This document shows, piece after piece, positions 24,199 through 32,335 of a stretch of DNA of 64,000 nucleotides. Under the pieces are notes generated by a model. The model ran no database searches. It had not been told where the DNA came from and was given only the letters and a program-made list of their open reading frames with translations. Positions within the stretch are counted from its first letter, which is position 1, and each line of letters opens with the position of its first letter. The DNA lies in the NCBI RefSeq assembly GCF_003326795.1, contig NZ_JPWI01000001.1, positions 248,001-312,000 on the forward strand, read 5' to 3'. This stretch comes from Thalassospira profundimaris (GTDB taxonomy: Bacteria > Pseudomonadota > Alphaproteobacteria > Rhodospirillales > Thalassospiraceae). The position numbers and the translations under genes are program-made.

Positions 24199-26550
24199 AT
24201 GACGACTGAATTTCGCGATATCGAACGTGAAAAGTTCGCGATCAATGCCAAAACGTGCGAGTGGACCATTCGCGCCATGACCGCACTTCGCGCCAATATC
24301 GACATCAGCATCAAAATGCACGGGCCGCGCGATCATCTGGATCAGGGCGATATTTTCATGTTCAACCATTTCGCCCGGTTTGAAACCTTTATCCCGCAAT
24401 TCCTGATCGCGCTTGAAACCGGCGTCTATTGCCGGTCCATCGCATCGGGCGAGTTTTTTGCCCAGGACAACACATTCTCGCGCTATCTGCGCGCCCTTGG
24501 CGGCGTACCCAACGACTATGAAAGACTGCTGCCCTTTCTGGCCGAGGAAATCCTGCGCGGCGGCAAGGTCGTCGTGTTTCCCGAAGGCGGCATGGTCAAG
24601 GATCGCCGTGTTCTTGCTGCGGAACGCCCGCACCCCAAGCGCCCTGATTACAGCGTTTATTCGCGCACTGCCGATACCAGGCGCGCCCATCATACCGGTG
24701 CGGCCCTGTTGGGTCTGTGTATTGACGGTTTCAAAATCGGGCTTTCAACGCTGATCGAAAAGGGCCATCGCGATGAACTTTCCCGCTGGGCCGGGATTCT
24801 TGAACGTGAAGAGGACGATCTTCGCACCACCCTTGCCAAGCCAACCCTGATGTTTCCCGCCAATATCACGTTCCATCCGCTGCGCGTTGATCAGAATCTT
24901 CTGGCCTGGGCGGCTGACATGTTTACCGGCGGGCTCAGCCCGAAAATGGCCGAAGAACTGATCATTGAAGGCAACCTGATGTTCAAGAAGACCGATATGG
25001 ACATCCGCCTTGGCGATCCGGTCGATCCGCGCCTGCAATTTAACTGGCTGGATCGGCGCATGCTGGCCAAACGCGTGGAACGGGCCCGATCAATTGATGA
25101 TCTTTTCCGGCCTGCCAGCACACTTGAGAAAATAACAGACCGGGTCACCCAATACGCCATCACCCGGCATATCAAACCGCTGCGCAATCATTGCATGGCG
25201 GTGATGTATTCCAATCTGACGATCAATGTCAGTCATCTGGCGTCACGACTGATCATGATGTGGCTGGCTGATGGCGTGACTGAAGTCGATATCAGCCATT
25301 TTGACCGCACCCTTTATCTGGCCATCAAGAATATCCAGCAGGCCGAAGACGTTCACCTGCATCGCGGCATGAAGAACCCGGCCGACTATATCGGTATTTT
25401 TGAACTCAATTGCCCGCAAATCCGGTTCTTCATTGATAGCGCGGTTCAGCTTGGCCTGATCGAACGCAAGGATCAGAAATATTGCTTCCTGCCAAAATTG
25501 CAGGAGGACGCCAATTTTGACCAGATCCGCATGGATAACCCGATCATGGTCTATGCCAATGAAATGGCTCCGATCCATGCAGCCTGGCAGGCGCTTGAAC
25601 GGGCCCGGGTAGAGGTCGATCACTTAAGCGCCGTTGATATCGCCCATCGCCGGTTTGACGATGAAATTCGTGCGTGGTCCTGGAACCGCGCAAAATACAA
25701 GGGCCCGAAATACGACGCCATCAATCAACAGGAAACAGCCACGGCCGATAGCCGACCCTATCTTTTGTTGCCCAACGGACAGACCCGGTTTGCCTGTGGT
25801 GTATTGCTGGTGCATGGTTTTCTGGCCTCGCCTGCGGAACTCAACACGCTTGGCGAAAAGCTTTCCGCACTTGGCTATGCGGTAATGGGGGTTCGGCTTG
25901 CCGGACATGGAACATCGCCGCATGAATTGCAAAAGCGCAAATGGACCGACTGGCTGGAATCGGTTCGGCGCGGTTATGAAATCCTTGCACCTTTCTGCGA
26001 TCAGGTGATCATCGTCGGCTTTTCGACCGGCGGGGCGCTATCGGCTATCCATGCTGCGGATCATCCCGAAAAGCTGGCCGGGCTGGTTCTGGCCGGGACA
26101 CCCCTTAAATTCCGCAACCGCAATCTGATGTTTGTGCCGCTGCTGTATGGCGCCAACAAGCTGATGGGATGGATGCCATCGGCACAGGAAATGCTCAGTT
26201 TTCGGCCAAATGAATCCGAACATCCCGACATCAATTACCGCAACATTCCGATTGGTGGTCTGCATCAATTGCGTCAGGCCGTTGCCGAGATGCAAAAACG
26301 CCTGCCTGATATTGATTGCCCGACATTGATCCTTCAGGGCGATGGCGATCAGGTGGTTGATCCGGCCAGTGCAACCATGATCCGCCGGATTGCAACCAAT
26401 GCCCCGGAAATCGATGTTCAGATGATCAAATCCGAACGCCATGGGATTGTGAACGAGGATATCGACGGCACCCATGACCGGATCATCGATTTCATCAGTG
26501 ATCATTGTGCCGCCGAGATGATCGAGGCCAGCGCCATTCCTGCTCAGTAG
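24199..26550 (+). CDS. Fusion of a PlsC-like acyltransferase and an alpha/beta hydrolase
   Basis: A 783-residue two-domain protein. The N-terminal ~300 residues look like a glycerolipid acyltransferase: NHFARFE (56-62) is a variant of the NHx4D catalytic motif with Glu62 in place of Asp, and FPEGG (127-131) is the phosphate-binding EGG motif. Residues ~310-500 are helical and unassigned. The C-terminal ~270 residues form an alpha/beta hydrolase: HGFLAS oxyanion motif (539-544), nucleophile Ser609 in GFSTGG, Asp721 or Asp717 in LQGDGDQVVDP, and His748 in SERHG. The pairing suggests a lipid acyl-transfer and acyl-release or remodelling enzyme, which is inference. There is no signal peptide; it stands alone. 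Confidence 0.8.
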   Translation: MTTEFRDIEREKFAINAKTCEWTIRAMTALRANIDISIKMHGPRDHLDQGDIFMFNHFARFETFIPQFLIALETGVYCRSIASGEFFAQDNTFSRYLRALGGVPNDYERLLPFLAEEILRGGKVVVFPEGGMVKDRRVLAAERPHPKRPDYSVYSRTADTRRAHHTGAALLGLCIDGFKIGLSTLIEKGHRDELSRWAGILEREEDDLRTTLAKPTLMFPANITFHPLRVDQNLLAWAADMFTGGLSPKMAEELIIEGNLMFKKTDMDIRLGDPVDPRLQFNWLDRRMLAKRVERARSIDDLFRPASTLEKITDRVTQYAITRHIKPLRNHCMAVMYSNLTINVSHLASRLIMMWLADGVTEVDISHFDRTLYLAIKNIQQAEDVHLHRGMKNPADYIGIFELNCPQIRFFIDSAVQLGLIERKDQKYCFLPKLQEDANFDQIRMDNPIMVYANEMAPIHAAWQALERARVEVDHLSAVDIAHRRFDDEIRAWSWNRAKYKGPKYDAINQQETATADSRPYLLLPNGQTRFACGVLLVHGFLASPAELNTLGEKLSALGYAVMGVRLAGHGTSPHELQKRKWTDWLESVRRGYEILAPFCDQVIIVGFSTGGALSAIHAADHPEKLAGLVLAGTPLKFRNRNLMFVPLLYGANKLMGWMPSAQEMLSFRPNESEHPDINYRNIPIGGLHQLRQAVAEMQKRLPDIDCPTLILQGDGDQVVDPASATMIRRIATNAPEIDVQMIKSERHGIVNEDIDGTHDRIIDFISDHCAAEMIEASAIPAQ

Positions 26551-26578
26551 CCTGTTACTTCAGGTACGGCTAACGCCC

Positions 26579-26920
26579 CTAACCGGGAACCGCCGGGATC
26601 ACCTGACGCAGATCGGGTTGATCATGGATAAAGGTCAACTGGATCGTCGCCGGGATCTCGGCCAGAAACACGGGATCTGCCTTCATGGATTGCGCACCAC
26701 CGACACAATCGACCTCTATGTCGCTGGAACGAAGGAAGTCGCAAAAGGCATCGCATTGCCGACCATCCATTACAAAGCGGATGGTTGCCATCTTGTTGGA
26801 ATAAAGCTGACTGTCTTCAATCCAGCCATGCGCCTTGCTGATCGCCTGCTCGACAATATCCATCACATGGTGTCGATCCTGACGGGTGACTGCCTGAAAA
26901 CTGATTGGTTTTGGGCGCAT
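26579..26920 (-). CDS. Hypothetical protein
   Basis: A small protein of about 113 residues that I do not recognise. It is hydrophilic, has no signal peptide or membrane segment, and includes ISFQAVTRQDRHHVMDIVEQ and ATIRFVMDGRQCDAFCDFL. The alternating pattern suggests a compact alpha/beta fold. The frame opens at 26959, but the ATG at 26920 is preceded by GGGGGG at a good distance and is the better start. It converges on the acyltransferase-hydrolase gene, ending 28 bases after that gene's stop, and is divergent from the GntR gene. Codon usage matches its neighbours, so I think it is real. Confidence 0.6.
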   Translation of the reverse strand: MRPKPISFQAVTRQDRHHVMDIVEQAISKAHGWIEDSQLYSNKMATIRFVMDGRQCDAFCDFLRSSDIEVDCVGGAQSMKADPVFLAEIPATIQLTFIHDQPDLRQVIPAVPG

Positions 26921-27029
26921 TATTACCCCCCATTTTCGGGCCACATCCCGGCCATACACACCAAAAAAAGACCCGAAACCCGGCCAAATTCAACCTATAG
27001 ATTAATACCCAAATTGCCTTGCAACAAGC

Positions 27030-27058
27030 TTGACGTTGTTTTGGCATTCTCATAGTTT
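27030..27058 (+). promoter_or_regulatory. Candidate promoter of the GntR-OsmC operon
   Basis: TTGACG (27030-27035) and TAGTTT (27053-27058) are separated by 17 bases. A start site seven bases after the -10 would fall at the A of the ATG, giving a leaderless message; no ribosome-binding sequence precedes this ATG. The -10 match is weak. Confidence 0.45.
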
Positions 27059-27076
27059 GGATCCATGGATACAAAC
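27055..27076. promoter_or_regulatory. Palindromic operator over the GntR gene start
   Basis: A 22-bp inverted repeat with only one mismatched pair, of the form GTTTG-g-ATCC/ATGGAT-a-CAAAC. Its left half overlaps the predicted -10 and its centre overlaps the start codon. It is probably the autoregulatory binding site of the encoded GntR protein. Confidence 0.6.
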
Positions 27077-27685
27077 ATTATCACCCAAACACTTGAACGC
27101 GAAATTCAATCGGGCCTGCTGGCACCGGGAACAGTGCTCAAACAGGAAGAACTGGCATCACGTTTTGGCGTTAGCCGCCAGCCCGTGCGCCATGCCCTTG
27201 AACGGTTACGCACATCGGGCCTGCTTGAAAAACGCCCGGACAGAAGCCTTGCCGTCACGGGACTTCGCACAGAAGACGTTCTTGAGCTCTGCCAGATTCG
27301 CATCGCCCTTGAGACCACCGCACTGACGCTTTCTGCCCCGAACCTTTCGGCTAGTACACTTCGCAAGGCGCGGCGCCTGAATGAAGACCTGTTTGAAGAA
27401 GAAGACCCGGAAATCCTTGCCGAACTCGACCGGGATTTTCACCGCACGCTGTATGGGGCCTGCGGCAATGAACGGCTGCTTGCAATGATTGCTGACATGC
27501 GCGGCGAGGCAAAACGCGCCTATGCGCTGCAACCGGCAGGGTCACGCCCGCGCAGTGCATTTTATGACGAACATAACCGGATTCTTGATGCGCTGGCGGC
27601 ACATGACGTCACCACCGCTTGCGACATCCTTGCCACCCATATCGGGATAACCACAGCAACCCTGATCCCGATTGATCAACCCTGA
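27065..27685 (+). CDS. GntR-family regulator, FCD subfamily
   Basis: A 206-residue regulator: winged-helix DNA-binding domain at residues ~5-70 (EIQSGLLAPGTVLKQEELASRFGVSRQPVRHALERLRTSGLL, of which FGVSRQPVRHALERL is the recognition region), and a helical FCD ligand-binding domain to the end with the metal-ligand type residues in ELDRDFHRTLYG and DEHNRILDALAAHD. The gene is followed after 16 bases by the OsmC gene, so it probably controls that operon. A near-perfect palindrome spans its own start codon. The effector is unknown; FCD regulators commonly sense small carboxylates. Confidence 0.88.
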   Translation: MDTNIITQTLEREIQSGLLAPGTVLKQEELASRFGVSRQPVRHALERLRTSGLLEKRPDRSLAVTGLRTEDVLELCQIRIALETTALTLSAPNLSASTLRKARRLNEDLFEEEDPEILAELDRDFHRTLYGACGNERLLAMIADMRGEAKRAYALQPAGSRPRSAFYDEHNRILDALAAHDVTTACDILATHIGITTATLIPIDQP

Positions 27686-27701
27686 CAAGCAGGAGCCCCG
27701 C

Positions 27702-28163
27702 ATGAGCAGCTTTGGCGCAAAGGTTATCTGGCACCGCCAGAAATCCGAAAAATTTACCGACCGGCGCTATTGCCGTGGCCATGTCTGGCAGTTTGATGGC
27801 GGAGTCGAAGTTCCGGCATCATCGTCACCGCATGTCGTGCCGCTGCCCTATTCGCTTGCTGAAAATGTCGACCCGGAAGAAGCCTTTGTCGCCAGCCTTT
27901 CAAGCTGCCACATGCTGTTCTTCCTGCATTTCGCATCCGATGCCGGGCTGGTGATTGATCATTATGCTGATGAGGCCATAGGGGTGATGGAAACGGTCGA
28001 TGGCAAGACCATGATCACCAAAGTCACACTTCGCCCCGAAGTCACCTATGGCGGGCAGACACCCGACATCGCCCTTGAGAACGATCTTCATCACCGTGCC
28101 CATGATGCCTGCTTTCTTGCCAACTCGGTCAGGACCGAAGTCGTGACCGAGCCAGTGCGATGA
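27702..28163 (+). CDS. OsmC-family protein
   Basis: A 153-residue OsmC/Ohr-fold protein. These are dimeric peroxidases that reduce organic hydroperoxides with two cysteines. Here SLSSCHMLFFLHFA supplies the conserved first cysteine in the central helix, and the second is in HDACFLANSV. NVDPEEAFVASL is the typical helix lead-in. The ATG at 27702 has AGGAG seven bases upstream; the frame opens at 27672 without such a site. It is co-transcribed with the GntR gene, which probably regulates it. Confidence 0.87.
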   Translation: MSSFGAKVIWHRQKSEKFTDRRYCRGHVWQFDGGVEVPASSSPHVVPLPYSLAENVDPEEAFVASLSSCHMLFFLHFASDAGLVIDHYADEAIGVMETVDGKTMITKVTLRPEVTYGGQTPDIALENDLHHRAHDACFLANSVRTEVVTEPVR

Positions 28164-28178
28164 ATCGCAACCGGGCAA

Positions 28179-28203
28179 AAGCCGCTCAGTTGGCAAGCGG
28201 CTT
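28179..28203. terminator. Hairpin at the OsmC / methyltransferase convergence
   Basis: AAGCCGCT and AGCGGCTT form an 8-bp stem with a 9-base loop between the convergent genes, overlapping the methyltransferase stop codon. The T-run is poor, so termination is likely weak. Confidence 0.45.
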
Positions 28204-28980
28204 CTGCGCGCAGATGGCATAGCGATGCTGGGCACCGCGCTCCAACCCCTTGGCAAAGCTGATATGTTTCTTCTGGGCGCTGTGAATTTGTCTAAGGTCG
28301 AAATCAATCCGGATCGGATCAAATCCGGCCTGTGCCAGCATTGATGAAACTTCATCGGCACGGGCGCCTTCGGAAAAATGGACACGCGCCAGGATATCGC
28401 GGTGGGTCTGCATATGGGCAACCGCTTCGACGGGTTTGCGCAACCCGATGGATTCCAGGAAGCCAGCCATCACCTTGTTGAATTTGGTTGCCCAGGTCGG
28501 CGAGACAAAATCGCCATCCACCACCAAAAGCTTTCCACCCGGTTTGAGAATCCGGAACCATTCGGCAAAGGCCGCCGCCGGATCAACCAGCGTCCAGACC
28601 AGATGACGGGTAATGATCACATCATAGCTGTCATCATCTTCAAGGGTGTGTTCGGCATCGCCGAGCAGGAACCGGATATCTGATCCGCGCAGCTTTGATT
28701 TCGCACGTGCCTTTTCAAGCATCGCTTCGGACCAGTCCATGCCGGTGACCGCAAAGCCAAGATCATGCATCAGATGACTGATCACACCGGTCCCGCTGGC
28801 CAGATCAAGGGCCTGACGACCTTCGCCCTTGCCGAAATGTCGTTCAAGCAGAGCATGCCAGGCATTGCGTTCTGTCTCGGAAAAAATCTCGTGCCCGGGC
28901 TGTTCGTCGAATGTGGCGGCGCGCATCGACCAGTATTCCCTGATCTCTTCCCGCAAGTTGTAGTTGCTGGCCTGATTCAT
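28186..28980 (-). CDS. Class I SAM-dependent methyltransferase, iron-locus associated
   Basis: A 264-residue methyltransferase with the Rossmann SAM-binding motif ALDLASGTGVISHL (about residues 60-73), the acidic motif II in VTGMDWSEAMLEKAR, and YDVIITRHLVWTLVDP and LKPGGKLLVVDGDF as motifs IV and V. It is UbiE/BioC-like in layout, but the substrate is unknown. It is divergent from a siderophore-type ABC transporter across 177 bases that contain two Fur-like boxes, so iron-responsive expression is likely. A role in metallophore or cofactor modification is inference. Confidence 0.82.
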   Translation of the reverse strand: MNQASNYNLREEIREYWSMRAATFDEQPGHEIFSETERNAWHALLERHFGKGEGRQALDLASGTGVISHLMHDLGFAVTGMDWSEAMLEKARAKSKLRGSDIRFLLGDAEHTLEDDDSYDVIITRHLVWTLVDPAAAFAEWFRILKPGGKLLVVDGDFVSPTWATKFNKVMAGFLESIGLRKPVEAVAHMQTHRDILARVHFSEGARADEVSSMLAQAGFDPIRIDFDLRQIHSAQKKHISFAKGLERGAQHRYAICAQKPLAN

Positions 28981-29066
28981 GATCTAGATGCTCTCTCTGT
29001 CGTTACGCGGCAGAAAACGGCGTTCCTTACCTGTTTTCGACGGGGTATTTTCCCCTAAAAAGATAA

Positions 29067-29081
29067 TGAATTGCATTTTCA
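29067..29081. promoter_or_regulatory. Fur-like box 1
   Basis: TGAATTGCATTTTCA fits the palindromic Fur 7-1-7 outline (TGAnAATnnnnnTCA on the opposite strand reads TGAAAATGCAATTCA). It lies 87 bases after the methyltransferase start on its upstream side and 77 before the ABC gene's start. Confidence 0.7.
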
Positions 29082-29094
29082 TTGCGAAACATAT

Positions 29095-29109
29095 TGATTT
29101 GCATTCTCA
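29095..29109. promoter_or_regulatory. Fur-like box 2
   Basis: TGATTTGCATTCTCA repeats box 1 with two base differences, 28 bases downstream. On the opposite strand it reads TGAGAATGCAAATCA. Two such boxes on one DNA face suggest cooperative binding controlling both divergent promoters. Confidence 0.72.
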
Positions 29110-29157
29110 ATAACTGATAAATCCGTCGTCAGGCAATCCTAAAATAAGGGAACGGGA

Positions 29158-30288
29158 ATGAAATTTTCGGGTGCACTTGCAGCTCTGACAATGCTGGTCG
29201 CGGGTACAGCACAGGCTGCTGATTCCATCAAGGTAACAGATGTTACCGGGCGGGAAGTCTCCATCAATCTGCCGGTTGAACGTGTCATTCTGGGCGAAGG
29301 TCGCCTGATTTATGGTCTGGCAACGCTTGATAGCGAAGATCCGTTCGAACGTGTCGTCGGCTGGAGAGATGATCTTAAAAAAGCCGATCCGCAGACCTAT
29401 GACATCTATGCTGCGAAATATCCGCGCATTGATGATATCCCCACCTTTGGTGGCATCAAGGACGGTACCTTTGACGTCGAACAGGCGATTTCGCTCAAGC
29501 CTGATGTTGTCATCATGAACCTTGAAGCCAAGGGTGCCACCGAAGATGGCGGCTATGATGACAAGCTTGCTGCCGTTGGCATTCCGCTGGTCTATATCGA
29601 CTTCCGCGAAGCGCCGATGAAAAACACCGAAACCAGCATGAAAATCCTTGGTCAGCTGACCGGCAAGGAAGATCGCGCTGCCGAGTTCATCAAGTTCCGT
29701 TCCGACAGCATCAAACGCATCACTGATCGTCTGGCCAAGGCAAACCCGGCAAAGCCGCAAGTCTTTATCGAACGTGCAGCCGGTTACTCCGAAGAATGCT
29801 GCATGTCATTCGGCAACGAAAACTTTGGCACGATGGTCGAGATGGCCGGTGGCGTAAACATTGCCGCGGCGATCATTCCGGGCACCTTTGGCACCATCAA
29901 CCCCGAGCAGGTTGTGGCATCCAACCCCGATCAGTTCGTTGGTACCGGTGCTAGCTGGGAAGCCTATGTCCCCGGTGGTGCCTGGGTTGGCCTTGGTCCG
30001 GATGCAGACATGGTTGAAGCCCGCCGCAAGCTGATAGGCCTGATGGAACGTCCGGCATTTACCGGTATCAAGGCCGTTCAAAACGGTCAGGTCCATGCTG
30101 TCTGGCACCAGTTCTATAACAGCCCGTACCAGTTTGTTGTCATCGAACAGATGGCCAAATGGTTCCATCCGGACCTGTTTACCGACATCGACCCGGAAGC
30201 AACCTTCAAGGAACTGCATACACGGTTCCTGCCGCTCGACTACCAGCCGGGTTACTTCATTTCTGCAAGCGATAGCGTCACAAACTAA
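29158..30288 (+). CDS. Iron-siderophore-type ABC transporter substrate-binding protein
   Basis: A 376-residue periplasmic binding protein of the FepB/BtuF (cluster A-II) type. The signal peptide is MKFSGALAALTMLVAGTAQA with cleavage after AQA. The mature part begins with ITVTD-like VTDVTGREVSINLPVERVIL, the family's N-terminal strand, and includes IPTFGGIKDGTFDVEQAISLKPDVVIM. A CC pair in SEECCMSFGNENFG is an unusual feature whose role is unknown. The GGGAACGGG region supports the start. It leads an operon with a permease and an ATPase. Fur-like boxes upstream indicate iron control; heme or cobalamin as cargo cannot be excluded. Confidence 0.88.
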   Translation: MKFSGALAALTMLVAGTAQAADSIKVTDVTGREVSINLPVERVILGEGRLIYGLATLDSEDPFERVVGWRDDLKKADPQTYDIYAAKYPRIDDIPTFGGIKDGTFDVEQAISLKPDVVIMNLEAKGATEDGGYDDKLAAVGIPLVYIDFREAPMKNTETSMKILGQLTGKEDRAAEFIKFRSDSIKRITDRLAKANPAKPQVFIERAAGYSEECCMSFGNENFGTMVEMAGGVNIAAAIIPGTFGTINPEQVVASNPDQFVGTGASWEAYVPGGAWVGLGPDADMVEARRKLIGLMERPAFTGIKAVQNGQVHAVWHQFYNSPYQFVVIEQMAKWFHPDLFTDIDPEATFKELHTRFLPLDYQPGYFISASDSVTN

Positions 30289-31349
30289 TGTCGACCACTC
30301 ACGTCAGTATCGAAGCCGGGAGCGCGCATTATAAAGCGCGCTCCTTGCAGCGTTTTTTAATCCTGCTTGCAATGAGCGGGGCCTTGGTATTGTCATTTGC
30401 CATTGATCTGGCAACCGGACCTGCGAACTATCCGCTAAGCGATGTGATCGCCACCCTGATTGATCCCTGGTCGGCCACCGACCAGATGCGCGTGGTCATC
30501 TGGGAAATCCGCATGCCGATTGCGCTTATGGCGCTGACGGTCGGTGCTGCCCTGTCGACCGCAGGCGCACAGATGCAGACCATCCTTGCCAACCCGCTTG
30601 CCAGCCCCTTTACGCTTGGTATTTCTGCTGCCGCCGGGTTTGGTGCCGCTTTGGCGCTGGTTCTCGGTGTTGCACTTTTGCCAGCCTTTGTTGATTTCAT
30701 CATTCCGATCAATGCCTTTGTCATGGCAATGGGAACGGCACTGATCATTCATTTCTTCAGCCGCCTGCGCGGGGTAACAGTCGAAACCATCGTTTTGCTT
30801 GGTATTGCGCTGGTCTTTACCTTCAACGCGCTTCTGGCACTTTTGCAATATCTTGCCAGCGAACAGGCACTGGCCGCTGTGGTGTTCTGGACCATGGGCA
30901 GTCTGGTCAAGGCCACCTGGACCAAGGTTGCGGTCACCGCATGTGCCGTTGTGATTGCATTGCCGCTGTTCGTGCGTCAGGCATGGGCATTGACCGCCCT
31001 GCGTCTTGGGGATGCCAAGGCCGAAAGTTTTGGCGTCAATGTGCAGGGGCTTCGTTTACGGACCATGCTGATTGTCAGCATGCTGGCAGCAATCCCGGTA
31101 TCCTTTGTCGGTACCATCGGCTTTATCGGGCTGGTCGGCCCCCATATCGCCCGCATGCTGGTTGGTGAAGATCAACGCTTCTTCCTGCCGGCATCGGTGC
31201 TGTGCGGGGCCTTGATCCTGTCGGCGACATCGGTTCTGTCCAAACTTCTGATACCGGGTGCAATTCTTCCGATCGGGGTGATTACTGCCCTTGTTGGCGT
31301 GCCCTTCTTCTTCTCGCTGATTTTCGCAAGTCGGAGGAAATCATGGTAA
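30288..31349 (+). CDS. FecCD-family ABC transporter permease
   Basis: A 353-residue inner-membrane permease with about nine to ten hydrophobic segments. FecCD hallmarks are visible: RMPIALMALTVGAALSTAGAQMQTILANPLASPFTLGIS near the start, of which GAQMQTILANPLASPFTLG is the family motif, and VSFVGTIGFIGLVGPHIARMLVGEDQRFFLPAS near the end, which includes the ATPase-coupling GLVGPHIARMLVG. It overlaps the upstream stop as TAATG and overlaps the ATPase start by seven bases. It should form a homodimeric pore, as no second permease is present. Confidence 0.94.
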   Translation: MSTTHVSIEAGSAHYKARSLQRFLILLAMSGALVLSFAIDLATGPANYPLSDVIATLIDPWSATDQMRVVIWEIRMPIALMALTVGAALSTAGAQMQTILANPLASPFTLGISAAAGFGAALALVLGVALLPAFVDFIIPINAFVMAMGTALIIHFFSRLRGVTVETIVLLGIALVFTFNALLALLQYLASEQALAAVVFWTMGSLVKATWTKVAVTACAVVIALPLFVRQAWALTALRLGDAKAESFGVNVQGLRLRTMLIVSMLAAIPVSFVGTIGFIGLVGPHIARMLVGEDQRFFLPASVLCGALILSATSVLSKLLIPGAILPIGVITALVGVPFFFSLIFASRRKSW

Positions 31350-32167
31350 CGCTTCGTCTTGATGATATCGGCACCCGCTATGGCAAGGTGCAGGTGGTTT
31401 CAGGGATCACAACACCGGTCATTCAGCCCGGTACCGTGACGGCCGTGATCGGACCGAATGCGGCCGGCAAATCAAGCCTGTTCAAACGCATTGCCGGATT
31501 GGCAAAGGGCGATGGCACGGTTGATCTTGGCAGTGCGACCAAGGATCGCAACACGATTTGCTATATGCCACAGGATACCGGATCAACCGCGGTCTTGTCG
31601 GTTTACGAGTCGATCATTCTGGCCGCCAAGCAGGGTTCAAGCCTGCGCGTGCGTGCCGAAGAACTCAGCCGGATTGACGACATTCTGGCCGCCTTGCGCA
31701 TTGCCAATCTGGCCGGGCGCAATCTGGGCGAACTGAGTGGCGGGCAGCGCCAGCTGGTTGCCATCGCCCAGACACTGGTGCGCGATCCGAAAATCCTTTT
31801 GATGGACGAGCCGACCTCGGCCCTTGACCTGCATCGTCAGATGGAAGTCCTGTCTTTCATGCGCGATGTTGCCAAGGGCCAGAACATCATCGTCCTGATC
31901 GCGATCCATGACCTCAACCACGCCTTGCAATATTGCGATCAGGCCATGGCCATTCGCGATGGCAGAATGGTCGCCTATGGCCCCTGTGCCGATGTGATTG
32001 ATCGCGATCTGTTACGCGATGTCTATCAGGTAGATGGCCATGTCGAACTGAACTCTCTGGGCCATCGCCATATCGTCTTGCGCGGCCCAAGTGACGAGAC
32101 CGACAGCCGTCACAACACCGCAATCCTGCGCAATCCCCAATCAGAATCTGCGCGTGCTGCCCAATAG
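31343..32167 (+). CDS. FecE/FepC-type ABC transporter ATP-binding protein
   Basis: The energising subunit of the upstream iron transporter, 274 residues. Walker A is GPNAAGKSS, the signature is LSGGQRQ, Walker B is ILLMDEPTSALD and the switch histidine is in IAIHDLNHAL. Walker A has Ala in place of the usual second glycine region residue, a mild variation. The frame opens at 31202, but ATG 31343 has GGAGG upstream and begins the conserved MVTLRLDDIGTRYG. The gene closes a three-gene operon; a GC-rich hairpin lies 79 bases downstream. Confidence 0.93.
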   Translation: MVTLRLDDIGTRYGKVQVVSGITTPVIQPGTVTAVIGPNAAGKSSLFKRIAGLAKGDGTVDLGSATKDRNTICYMPQDTGSTAVLSVYESIILAAKQGSSLRVRAEELSRIDDILAALRIANLAGRNLGELSGGQRQLVAIAQTLVRDPKILLMDEPTSALDLHRQMEVLSFMRDVAKGQNIIVLIAIHDLNHALQYCDQAMAIRDGRMVAYGPCADVIDRDLLRDVYQVDGHVELNSLGHRHIVLRGPSDETDSRHNTAILRNPQSESARAAQ

Positions 32168-32245
32168 GCAGGCGCGATTTTCTTTCTGATTAAAAACTTT
32201 GCATTTGGGGAATTTTCTGTTTCCATAGAAGCATGATGATCACCG

Positions 32246-32272
32246 CCCGGCAGGGTTTCCGATCCTGCCGGG
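32246..32272. repeat. Inverted repeat between the iron ABC operon and eutB
   Basis: CCCGGCAGG and CCTGCCGGG form a perfect 9-bp stem with a 9-base loop. No T-run follows on either strand, so it may be a processing or attenuation hairpin rather than an intrinsic terminator. Confidence 0.6.
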
Positions 32273-32335
32273 TAACCATATGATAATACAAACAAAAATA
32301 TCATGTGACGTGATCGATGCTTCAGGAGGCAGAAC

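Noticed and set aside
26997..27006. BioR site before the second GntR gene
   Set aside because: CTATAGATTA differs from the TTATMKATAA consensus at two positions and is far from any biotin gene.
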